From Madurella fahalii (Eukaryota > Ascomycota > Sordariomycetes > Sordariales), in assembly GCA_029876055.1 (NCBI GenBank), contig CM056875.1, forward strand, positions 8,209,001 through 8,273,000: a DNA stretch of 64,000 nucleotides, given 5' to 3'. The position numbers were made by a program, and so were the translations under genes. The first letter of the stretch is position 1; every line of letters begins with the position of its first letter. This document shows positions 10,311-21,346 of this stretch, one piece after another. A model generated the notes under the pieces. It ran no database searches. It was given only the letters and a program-made list of their open reading frames with translations, and was not told the origin of the DNA.

Positions 10311-13300
10311 ATGGTCCGGACTAGAAAGTCGGCGGCAGCCGACGAGATTGTCAGTAAGTGTTTCTCTTCTCTAATTCCTTTCTGCTCTTGGATCGCCAGC
10401 TCTTGATTCCGACAGCGAATCTCGACGGAATTAACCAGCGTTTCTGTATATCTGAAATCGCATACGGTACTAACCCTGATGTCAGCCGCACCCCCCCAAC
10501 TCGATGCAGTCGCTTCAGCGCAGCGACCCTGCAAAGCGCCAGCTGAGAGTTCCGACTCGTCAACTGTGCAGACGCCAACAGCATACTCCTCGGGAAGCGA
10601 GTACACGACACCCCTCACTAGCAATGTTGGGACGCCAGCTCCAGCCGAGGAATCCCAGTCGTCCTCGACCAAGCGGCTGAACAGGATAGAGGTGCATCTG
10701 CCCACCGCGAAGGCGCCTGCCAACCGGGCACTCCGCAGGAGCGTCTTTACTATGAATTCTAAGCGCAAAAGGGATGTCGTTGACGACAGCGAGGATGATG
10801 ATTTTCCCGACACCTCGCCGGATGAGAACCTCGCACGGAAACTGCAGGCAGAAGAAGATGCCGCAGCACAAGAGCTGGTGGAGCCGACTCTCGAGCCCGG
10901 CCCTAACCTTCGCCGGAGCTTGCGAGGACTGGCAGAACCGGCTACCGCGGGTTCGGCATCATCCTCTGGGACGCGCCGGGAGCGGAATGCGTCGGCTTCT
11001 ACGGTCGTGCGGCGTGCTAACGGCTCAAGCCGCGTGGCGGCCGCGCGTGTTCCCCGTTCCGGCAGAGGCACGAATAAAAGGCGGGCTATCACGATTGCTA
11101 ATTTGGAAGATGAAGATAGCGCCGCTGAGGAAGGCCCTGAAGAGAGCGATAGTGACGACTCGCTTCAGCCCCTGAGGAGGCGCCGGTCGAGGGTCGCTCA
11201 GGCTCCCCCCACAACCCAGCCTTCAAAGAACAAGAGAGGACGTAAAGCGGCGCCAACGCCGGTACCCGAAGGAGACGATGAAGACATCCTGTCCGAAAAC
11301 TATGATAGCACCGCAACATTCGACCTCGATGCTCTCCTCTCCGACGCGGATGTTCCTTCTGAGGCAGATAATGACGACAGCGATGATGACGACGCCGTGC
11401 CGTCAAATGCTCACGATCAAGCCCTCCGGGAGGCGATGGGTGCCCGCCGTGCCTATAGAGCCTACCACAGTGCTCGACGGGTCAAGCGGGACAGGGGTCG
11501 TCTCGAACTCCATCACCCTGAACTCAAGACAATGTGGAAGGAGCTTGAGGACATGCCTATTCTGAAGGCTGGCAAGGCAGAACAGCCCCAATCTATCTCA
11601 CGACAGCTCAAGCCTTTCCAACTTGAAGGTTTGGCTTGGATGAAAGCGATGGAGAAGACAGATTGGAAGGGCGGCCTGCTCGGCGATGAGATGGGGCTTG
11701 GCAAAACTATCCAGGCTGTTTCTCTCATCATGTCTGATTTCCCTGCTAAGAAGCCATCCCTGGTCCTGGTTCCACCAGTCGCTCTGATGCAGTGGATGAC
11801 GGAGATCGAGGCCTATACCGATGGGACTCTTAAAACTCTTGTCTTCCACGGAACCAACGCCAAGTCCAAGAATCTCACGGTCAAGGACCTCAAGAACTAC
11901 AACGTCATCATCATGTCGTATAACAGCTTAGAGTCGATGTACCGCAAGCAGGAGAAGGGATTCAAGCGCAAGGATGGCCTCTTCAAGGAGAAGTCCATCA
12001 TCCACCAGACCGAATTTCACCGGGTCATCCTCGACGAAGCGCACTGCATCAAGACGCGGACGACGATGACGGCAAAGGCTTGCTTTGCACTCAAAGTCAC
12101 CTATCGCTGGTGCCTGAGTGGCACGCCGCTGCAGAATCGCATCGGCGAGTTCTTCTCGTTGATCCGTTTCCTCAACATCCGCCCGTTTTCGTGCTACCTC
12201 TGCAAGCATTGCCCGTGTTCCACGCTCGAATGGCAAATGGATGACAACAATAACTGCGTGGGCTGCGGCCATGGTGGGATGCGGCACGTATCGGTCTTCA
12301 ACCAAGAGCTTCTCAATCCCATCCAGAAGTACGGAAATGTTGGCCCGGGCGCTGAGGGCTTCCGGAAGCTCCGCATCATGACGGACCGTATAATGTTACG
12401 TCGGCTGAAGAAAGACCATACAGATTCCATGGAGCTTCCTGTCAAGGAGATCAATGTTGAGCGCCAATTTTTTGGTGAAGAAGAGAACGATTTCGCCAAC
12501 AGCATCATGACCAACGGTCAGCGCAAGTTCGATACCTATGTCGCCAGCGGTGTTCTGCTCAACAACTATGCCAATATTTTTGGCCTTATTATGCAGATGC
12601 GCCAGGTGGCCGACCACCCGGACTTGATCCTGAAGAAGAACAGCGAGGGGGGCCAGAACATTCTCGTCTGCAGTATCTGCGACGAGCCCGCCGAAGATGC
12701 GATTCGATCTCGATGCAAGCACGACTTCTGCCGTACCTGTGTCAAGAGCTACTTGAACTCGTCGACAGACCCGAATTGTCCGCAATGTCATATCCCCTTG
12801 TCCATCGATCTTGAGCAACCCGAGATGGAGCAGGACGAGGCGATGGTCAAGAAGTCGTCCATTATCAACCGGATCAAGATGGAGAATTGGACTTCGTCGT
12901 CCAAGATCGAGCTGTTGGTCCATGAGTTGCACAAGCTGCGCTCAGACAACGCCTCTCACAAGTCGATCATTTTCTCGCAGTTCACCACAATGCTGCAGCT
13001 CATCGAATGGCGGCTGCGCCGTGCCGGAATTACCACTGTCATGCTCGACGGAAGCATGACGCCGGCCCAGCGGCAGGCCTCTATTGAGTATTTCATGAAG
13101 AATGTCCATGTTGAGTGCTTTCTAGTCTCATTGAAGGCTGGCGGAGTCGCTTTGAACCTTACAGAGGCATCCCGGGTCTTCATCGTCGATCCTTGGTGGA
13201 ACCCTGCAGCGTAGGTTTTACCATGGTCCCGAACATGTTCTCTGTTTATTGTCGTGCTGACTTGAAGCTTGGAACAGGGAGTGGCAGTCTGCCGACCGAT

Positions 13301-13488
13301 GCCACCGAATTGGCCAGAGCCGTCCGTGTACCATCACGAGACTCTGCATTGAGGATTCGGTCGAGAGCCGCATGGTCCTTCTCCAGGAGAAGAAGACTAA
13401 CATGATCAATTCCACCATCAACGCCGATGATGCTGCGATGGACTCCCTGAGCCCCGAGGATCTGCAGTTCTTGTTCCGCGGTACTTGA
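10311..13488 (+). CDS. RAD16: DNA repair protein Rad16 (SNF2 ATPase with RING finger)
   Basis: Exons 10311-10353, 10486-13210 and 13278-13488 give 992 residues. Exon 1 encodes [14 protein letters not shown]; introns use GTAAGT and GTAGGT donors. The first 330 residues are low-complexity, acidic and basic patches. The SNF2 core follows: Walker [10 protein letters not shown] at 414-422, DEAH at 531-534, then a cysteine cluster from C584 (CYLCKHCPC, later CVGCGHG) and a C3HC4 RING beginning at C743 (CSIC, HDFCRTC, CPQC), inserted between the helicase lobes. Lobe 2 ends with the conserved WWNP block, joined over the last intron to [13 protein letters not shown]. This is the Rad16/Rad5 arrangement; absence of a HIRAN domain and the adjacent RAD7 favour Rad16. 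It acts in the nucleus as a DNA translocase and ubiquitin-ligase component in global-genome repair. Confidence 0.97.
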
Positions 13489-14424
13489 TCGCGGTTCGCT
13501 TACCCATGGGATTCGGCAGGAGTTTGGGGCTATCTTAGGCGCTCATACCCTTGATTCCGTGTTCTTGTATGACGATACGTCTTTTCTAGCAACATGAGCA
13601 CCTGTCAGACAGGAGCCGAGCCACACCATCAGCATATGAAGCTGTCAGACCGAGGTGTGGTTATGGGATATGGCGGGTAAAGAGAGAGTTCCGTGGAGAG
13701 TAAATGCTACTACACTTGGCAATGGATGTAGGGCGTGGCCGGGCTATATGCCTATCAAGTGAGGGCAGTCTACCTAGCTTAGCAACTAATTCACTTTTAT
13801 CAAGTAATTTGCCCTGATGTAGTGCAAGAGGGACCATTGGATGGATTGTATACTGGATGTCTCTCCGCCGACTCGGCACCCTGATTCACACTAGACCGCT
13901 TCAGAGGTGGTGTCTGAATCAAGTTTCCTCCGGCGGGTTCTTGCTAGCGGAGCATCACAAGCGGGAGCTAGGCAGTCCACCCTACCTTACCTTGACATGC
14001 GGGGTAGCCGGCCCCGCAACCACACCCGCTGCCCTGGTCCGGGCCCCATGATCGGGAACGATTGGACGACGGTGATGAGGATCCTTGCTCGTCTGCAGGT
14101 CGCAGGAGCAAGCGACCCCGTGGGATCGCCAAACAGCGTCATCTTGCTCCTGAGCTTTGCTCCCTCGCCCACCAAAGGTTGCTTCGTAGATCCAGTTTCC
14201 TTTTCTCCGCTTGCTTTTCTATCTTGTCGGCCCCGAGAATTGAGTATAATAGTCTCCTGATATTCATCGTTCAACTTCGTCTATTTGCTTGCTGTTCAGG
14301 TTCAGAACACAGGATAGTTCTCCGTGCTCCCGGTCGAGCCCTGGACCTCTTCTTTTGCGAATATTGCCCGAGGCGAGCAATGACAGATTGTTGATTCAGT
14401 TGTTCCTCCTCCTCATTCTCAGCC
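13489..14424. other. RAD16 3' flank and glutaminase promoter
   Basis: No gene supported. The left part should be RAD16 3' untranslated region. A single HGATAR-type GATA site on the minus strand near 13796-13801 (TTATCA) is the only nitrogen-regulation candidate I noticed before the glutaminase gene. Confidence 0.5.
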
Positions 14425-17001
14425 ATGCGACTCGATTTTCTGGCACTGGCCGCTTTGGCCGGCGCATCGACCCTCACTCCCAACGCCCTCCCGTTGATCG
14501 TTCGGAATCCGTACTTGAGCACATGGTTATACCATGCTCGCGACGCTCCGTGGGAGAACTGGCCCATGTTCTGGACCGGCGCTCATGTGGGACAAATCCG
14601 CGTCGGCTCCATCCGGTGCCGTGCTAATCTGAGAGACAGGTCGGCTTCTCGGTCATGGCGTCTGTGCCCGGCGCGGGCAAGGTCTATCCGCTTCTCGGGC
14701 GGCCGCATGATTCGCTTCCGCCCAACCACCGCCGCTACAGGGTCGTGTATCCCGAGTATCTCGGTGCGAGTTTCGACGCCTCGACGACGAATCTTACGTA
14801 TGAGATCGCCGGGCCGTCGGACAAGTCTGTGCGCTTGACGCTTTCGTTCCTGTCACCGGTTACGCCCTCGTCGACGTTCCGACAGTCAATTCCTGCTGCG
14901 TATTTGACTGTCATTGCCGAAGGCTGCCTCGACGTTGATATATACACCGATGTCAACGGTGAGTGGGTCACCGGAAACCGGGGCAACCAGGTCAAGTGGG
15001 AACTACACAAGTCAAATCACTCCAAGCACAGTTCGGCAACAGAGCTCAAGACGTGGAAGGTGGCACGAGCCAGTGAGCAACTACTTACCGAGTTCGCCGA
15101 CCGCGCAGAGTGGGGGACTTTGCACTTCTCTGCTCCTGCCGACGTCCGGCATCAGAGCGGGACGTCTGCGTTACTTCGCCAGCACTTCGCCGAAAAGGGG
15201 TCCCTGAAGAACGAGGTCGACAACAAGTTCCGCCGTGTGATGGAGGATGAACCAGTGTTTGCCTTCTCCAAGTCGTTCAAGTTGTCTGGCGACAAAGGAC
15301 GTGGTTGCCGCAGGAAGGAGGGGAGCGTTGCGTTCACGTTTGCTCTGATCCAGGATCCTGTGGTTCAATTTGCCTCGGCGAAGGGCCTAAGGCACATGAA
15401 ACCGCTCTGGCAATCGTACATCTCATCCGCCGACAAGCTGATCGCGTATCATTATGACGACTTCAAGACTGCGGCGGCTCTCGCTAGAAATTACTCGGAT
15501 TCGCTAGCGCGCGATGCGTATAACTCCGGCTCGCAGGAGTACCAAGACATCGCCGCCCTCTCGGCCCGTCAGGTCCTTGGGGCGACGCAGTTCTCTGGGA
15601 CGCCCGAGAACACGATTCTGTTCTTGAAGGAAATATCTTCCAACGGCAACTTCCAAACAGTAGACGTCATCTTCCCGGCCTTCCCCTTCTTCTTGTACAC
15701 CAACCCGACATGGTTGGGGTATCTCCTTGAACCCCTCCTAGAGCACCAGCTGAGCGGCCAGTACCCGAACGACTACAGCATGCACGATCTCGGTGCTCAC
15801 TTCCCCAACGCGACTGGTCACCCGGACGGAAACGACGAATACATGCCGGTTGAAGAGTGCGGAAATATGCTCATCATGGGTCTTGCGCTGGCCAACGCCC
15901 TGCGATACGACACGAAGCCGGCTTTCTTGGAGGCTACCGCTGGCGACGGTGTGGAGGCGATCACCACATCCAGCATGTGGAAGTCGACCGACAAATACGG
16001 GATAGACTCGCGAACGGACGTGGAAGCGGCAACAGGTGCCAAAGCGGCAAAGAAATGGCTCTCCCGCTCCTACAAGCTCTGGACGCAATGGACGGGCTAC
16101 CTCGTCAGGGAGTCACTCATCCCCCACAACCAGTTGTGTACAGACGATTTTGCGGGGTGGCTGGCCAACCAGACCAACCTTGCGCTGAAAGGCATCATTG
16201 GCATCAAGGCCATGAGCGAAATCGCCGACCTAGTTGGTGAGAAGGACGAGGCCAAGTACTACCGGGACACGGCGGCGAGCTACATTGAGAGGTGGCAGGA
16301 ATACGGCATCTCGAGGGATAAAACCCACGCGAAGCTGGCTTACACGTGGTACGGCTCGTGGACGACCATCTACAACCTGTACGCAGACTCGCTCTTGTGC
16401 TTCCATATCCCGGACGAGGACGGCAACGCGTCGGATCCACCTCGACGGGGTCAAAAGCCCCTCGGCGGAGGCCAAGGGCATGCGGAGATGTTTATCCCCG
16501 ACAGGGTCTATCAGATGCAGAGTGATTGGTATCATGCGGTCCTTCAGAAATATGGCCTTCCTCTGGACTCGAGGCACCTGTACACCAAGAGTGACTGGGA
16601 GTTCTTCGCCGCCGCCGTGACGGGCAAGAAGACCCGGGCTGAGATACTCACGTCGATTGCAAAATGGGTAAATGAGACGGCTACTGGTAGGTTTTCCCCT
16701 GAGGGCGGTCTTCTTCCATGGGAACGCACGGCTGATTAATTGGGATAATACAGACCGACCATTCACCGACCTGTATGAGACGGAAGGCGACGGAGGGTAC
16801 CCTGGCATCTTCTTCATGGCGAGACCCGTAGTGGGCGGGCACTTTGCCTTTTTGGCGCTGGAGAGGGCGTGCGGCGGCAAGGCTGTGGAAGCGCTGAAGT
16901 TCCTTGACGAGAAGCCGCCCGCGGAGATCAACGTCGAGCAGGTCTTGCTGGCAGACTTGAATCATGGAGCGGCTTCAGGCGAGGAGTGGGAGGACCTCTA
17001 G
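14425..17001 (+). CDS. secreted glutaminase, GtaA family
   Basis: Exons 14425-14586, 14640-16686 and 16754-17001 give 818 residues. The first intron (53 nt, branch GCTAAT) joins FWTGAH to VGFSVMASVPG, as in fungal glutaminase A; the second joins ETATD to RPFTDLYET. A cleavable signal peptide (MRLDFLALAALAGAS) predicts secretion. The protein shows the three regions typical of this family (DUF5127, DUF4965, DUF1793), including the stretches PEYLGASFD, FPAFPFFLYTNP, HDLGAHFPNATGH, EECGNMLIM and YPGIFFMARPVVGG, and several N-glycosylation sequons. The family hydrolyses extracellular L-glutamine to glutamate and ammonia. Substrate is inferred from family only; some members have no tested activity. 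Confidence 0.9.
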
Positions 17002-18112
17002 AAAGGGTAATCCTACCTGGGGTGTAGTTGGGTGTACAGTACACCTGCTTCTGTTCAGCCAAGCTACAGCATAGGTGTGGGTTCTTGTCCGTGTCACTCG
17101 CACCACTAGATAGCAGTATCCGAGGTTCATTGCGACACTGGTGATGGAAACTGAGCCATCTTGGATCTGCTAACGGTCAGACTCTACAGCCCTTCGTCTT
17201 GGTTTAGCACCTTGAGCGATTTGCAGGCTCGCTTCGAAGAGTGAGTAAGTACGTAGAAGGAACCACTGCTGCCTGCGCAAGGAATACTACACACTCACAC
17301 ACGTGAAAGCCTTGCGCGCGCTGCGTGCGGAGTTGAGGTACCAATCGAATGGTTCGGGGCGACCTATCACTGGCACCGCCAAATTGTCCAATCAACGGGC
17401 CTGCCCGGTTCGGGGTTATTGCCGCTGTGCATGTTATAGTACAGAGCGTTGGCCTAGTGAAGCCCTTGATGGGGGGTTGTGGCAAGGTCTTTTCGCCACA
17501 GAGGAGGGAATTGAAGCCATGCACTTCCTCTCGAAACGACTTGATGAGTTTCTCATCGATATCAGCGAGGTTTCTCGGAGAAAGCGGTCGAGATCCTAAA
17601 CTGCGGAGCAAGCCCAGATTCACCGCATGCCAGATCTTTGTGCTAACGGCATCCGGGGCTAGCGCGTTGCAGGAAGTGGGCCTAATATGCAATTACGAGA
17701 AAGAGGCGCGACTGGCAAACGTGGTTGAACTAGTCGTCGCCGCTGGACTCCCCAAAAATTTCGCCTCTCCTTTCTCTCTGTGTTGCCTTGCCTTGACAAT
17801 CAATCATCCTCCCTTCCGCCTTGTCTCCAGCTTTACATTTCTTTGTCATTGCTGTTGGCGGTGCACCCCACTCCTGTTTCCCTTCACCCGTCTAATTACC
17901 TTATCTCACCGCGAGGCTCTAGGGAAAAGGGACTTTTATTCCTAAACCGCCCGCGCTTTGATTATTTTTTTCCCCCTTCCGCTAAACAACTCTGCGACCA
18001 ACACAAACGCATACACTCCACAGAACCGTGGGCCTAGCCACCTTCCTATACAACCCATCATCAACCTCGATAAGTCTCTGCGGCTTGTCGACAACACGGT
18101 CATTCGTTGAAA
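17002..18112. other. intergenic, promoter of RNA-binding protein gene
   Basis: No gene supported. From about 17755 to 17985 the plus strand is pyrimidine-rich (runs of CTTTC and TTTCCC), a common look of fungal core promoters and transcription start regions of abundantly expressed genes. The left half is the glutaminase 3' flank. Confidence 0.5.
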
Positions 18113-19389
18113 ATGGCCACCACATCGATGGATTACGAGAACGCAAACGGCGATCGCTTCGATGGTAAGTTTCTGCCCCTGGAGCGGTTGTTCGCGTCAC
18201 CACTCCCCCATCGACCATCGACATCGCCCCTGCTGGATGGCACTGACAGCTCGTGCAGACGATGCCGCTCGCTACGACCGCGACCGTAGTGCGTCGCCGC
18301 GTCGCGACGATGGTCACGATTCGCGCCGTCGCTCCATGTCCCCGAACGGTAACGACCGGTACGTTTGTCGCCCATGACGCAGGCAATACCTGCCCCCCAG
18401 ACCTGACTGAGCATCGCTCACTAATCACTATGACAGTGCTCCCGTCAAGTCCGATGGCGGTCCGAAGGACGATGATGGTGCAATCAACCCAGGCTCCAAT
18501 CTCTTTGTTACCGGCATTCACCCCCGTCTCGAAGAGTCAGAGGTTACTCGCCTCTTTGAGAAGTACGGTGAGGTGGAGAAGTGCCAGATCATGAAGGATC
18601 CCCACACCGGCGAGTCGCGCGGCTTCGGTTTCGTCAAGATGATGACATCTGAGCAAGCTGATGCTGCCCTGGAAGGCTTGCGCGGCGAGATGATTGAAGG
18701 TCGCACGCTCAACATTGAGAAAGCCCGGCGCGCTCGCCCTCGCACCCCGACCCCCGGCAAGTACTTCGGTCCTCCCAAGCGTGGTAAGTCTCCCAGCCCC
18801 CTGTGCCAGCCTACCGCCGCACGTAACTAACCATCCTAGACCCTCGTGGCCGCTTTGATGACCGTCGTCGTGGCGGATACGGCGGCTATGGCGGCGGTGG
18901 CGGTGGTGGCGGCGGCTATGGCCGAGACGACTCGTACCGTGGAGGCCACCGTGGCTACCGCGAAGACCGCGGCTATGATCGTAGTTACGATCGTGGCTAT
19001 GACCGCGGCTATAGCGGCGGTCGCGAGTACCGCGAGGACCGTGGCTACGGCCGTGACTACCGCGAAGACCGCGGCTATGATCGTCGTGACCGCGATGAGA
19101 GTTACGGTCGCATTGATCGGTACGCCGGCCGTGAAGACCGTGAGCGCTATGGAGGAGCAGGCGGTCGCGGTGCTCCTGAGGAACGCCGCGGCCCCAGCTA
19201 TGACCGTGAACGCTACGATCGCCCCAGCGACCGCGATTCTCGCCCTCGCGATGCGGCCCCTAGCGCAGCCGGCGGCTATGGCGATGCGGCTCCGCGTGGC
19301 GATGCCCGCGAGCCTTATGGTAATCATCTCTCCTTCCTCAGCCCCTCTCGCTTTGCGCTGTAATTCTGACTCTCTTAGGCGGCCGCTAA
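18113..19389 (+). CDS. RRM-containing SR/transformer-2-like RNA-binding protein with RGG/DRGY tail
   Basis: Five exons: 18113-18164, 18259-18358, 18437-18783, 18840-19319 and 19379-19389, giving 329 residues. Four introns use GTAAGT, GTACGT, GTAAGT and GTAATC donors. A short Arg/Ser stretch (residues 20-50, SASPRR, RRRSMSP) precedes one RRM with RNP2 LFVTGI (73-78) and RNP1 RGFGFVKM (112-119). The C-terminal half is Gly/Tyr/Arg-rich with repeated DRGY units, as in hnRNP and Tra2-like splicing factors. Role: nuclear RNA binding, probably splicing or mRNA maturation. The last coding exon is only 11 nt (GGR and stop); reading through the last intron instead would add a different 14-residue tail. 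Confidence 0.85.
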
Positions 19390-21346
19390 TCAAACGCGGC
19401 CCACCCACCGAGATACCTCGTTTCCCTAGGGCCTTTAGCCCTCGACTAGATTGCGGCACGGTTTTTCCTATCTTTCTCTTTGTCTTTGCGGTTTGGCATG
19501 GGCTTAATTCGGATATCCCCAAAATTCGATCGAATGGAGTTTACGGCAGGCATTTGGAGGGTTAAATGGCCCTGTTTCGGCACATCGCCCTTCCTCAGAC
19601 AAGGTTCCTAGATCTTAGCCGGTTGGTGGTTTGCGACACTCGACTTTTGAGGGCATGGGATCTAGCTCGGTCTGCCGCAGCACTAGTCGACATTGTCTAG
19701 GCGTCCATCTATCCCTCGCTCTCCCTCCGGTTGGATCAGAAACATGGGAGTAGATGGGAGCCGCCTCTGTACGATTATCATTTTCTTTGCGCCTTTTTAC
19801 GGCCATCGACACACTACTACCGTGACGACTCTGCAACAGCCAGCGCCAGGGGGGTTCTCTTCCGTAGTCGGCATGATACGAGCCAACTTCAACTTACAGC
19901 AGCCTAGTGGTGAACAGCAGATGCTCTCGATTTTGGTGGCAGCCTCTTTCCCCGGCTGGCAACCATCGGCCCGTTTGAAAGGCCGGCATCTTTTCGTCGA
20001 CCGTGTAAATGCGTCTTCGGCATGCATCGCCCTTTCGCTCGCCGCCCGTGTCAACCCTGCCGTGCATGAACTTTGCAATCCCGCCCACCGTGCGCCATGG
20101 CCCCTCCCCCTGATTGCAGACCGTCCTCTCAACGATTTCGTGATCCTCGTGGTTCGTCGCCGAACAGGTTATGAGGACCGGAGACGAGTCTGCTCTGCTC
20201 GGACGAAAGACAGGTAATGTTTCTTGGTGACTGGGACGAGGTAATTGACACGGATGTTGTCTAGGATCGGTCGTCTACTTGCTCGCCGCGATAGAGCCGC
20301 CCTCGAAGTGTCACCCTGTCGAACCTTCAATTGAGGCCTATCCATGGCTGATTCGAAAACATGACATTGTCCGTGGTGCGCAATCCAAGCTAGCCTTGGA
20401 AATGGCGAAAAGGTTAAAGGAAGCACAAGCGCGCAAACTACTTAATACGGGCAGGGGGAGGTATTGCGGTTGGGTTGGTTGTGTGGTCTAGCTTCCACCT
20501 GCTCTCCGAGCTTGCTCCCCTATGGCTCAGCCCGGCTTCCCAGCTCTGATGCCGAGTAGGGTATGGCGAGTAGAGTTGGGGGGACTGGAACAGTCCGGTC
20601 ATACCTGCCAAGTCATGGCGGACACCCAACTCCTCTGCTATTAGCATTGCTCACTCTGTTCAAGCAACCTTGACTGGTTTTGGCTGGCCGCCTTGGGCAA
20701 GTGGAGGTAAGAGTTAATACCGTCTACTTCGGAATTCGAGCGGCGAGAGTTAGTTTTGCTCCTCGCCTTCCTTTTCCCTTTTTCTTTTTCCTTTTTTCCT
20801 TTTTTTTTTTTTTTTTTTTTTTCCCAATTTCCCTTCCAAGATTAAGGTAATGATTTTGCTATGTTCCGTCTCCCACGTACTTGTGGATTCACTCCCCGTT
20901 CCGTTTGCGTCTATTCCGTCACTTGCGTTTCCAGCATTTCAATGGATGAGACTTGCCGTTAGTGCAGGCCAAATCTAGACAAATATCGCCCTAGCATCGG
21001 CTACCGCCTTTAACAAACGTGAACGTCCCACTTTGGCGGACAGAGGAGTCTTTGTGGTAGCCGGCCGATCAAAGGAAGTTGTCGAGACGCTGTTTCCGTC
21101 GTCACACAATGAACAGCGTCGCAAGTAGTATTAGTATCGAGAAGAAAGAAAAAAAAGAAATCCATTGCTTATTAGTTCAATCTTTTTTTGGGTCACTCTT
21201 GCTTGCCACAAACTTCGTTCCCGTCATGCGGGTTTTGTCTAACGTTCCTAATCTTGCTCATCTGCCACGAAGTCTCCAACGCTACACCAACAACCCAATT
21301 GCTGTCTACTTACCAGCCGCTAGAGCAGGCCATCTGAGCATCGACA
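19390..21346. other. 2-kb intergenic stretch
   Basis: No protein family recognised. A 174-codon open frame at 19693-20217 shows no family resemblance. Near 20766-20825 is a long pyrimidine run ending in about 22 T. The right end is the promoter of the next gene. Confidence 0.5.
20766..20825. repeat. long T-rich pyrimidine tract
   Basis: Alternating C and T runs (CCTTTT units) lead into about 22 uninterrupted T. It lies about 520 bp before the next start codon and is the longest homopolymer-type tract in the window. Confidence 0.85.

Noticed and set aside
18836..19565. Long Ala/Val/Thr-rich open frames on both strands over the RNA-binding protein gene
   Set aside because: They are other-frame reads of the Gly/Tyr/Arg repeat exon and show only repeat-derived composition.
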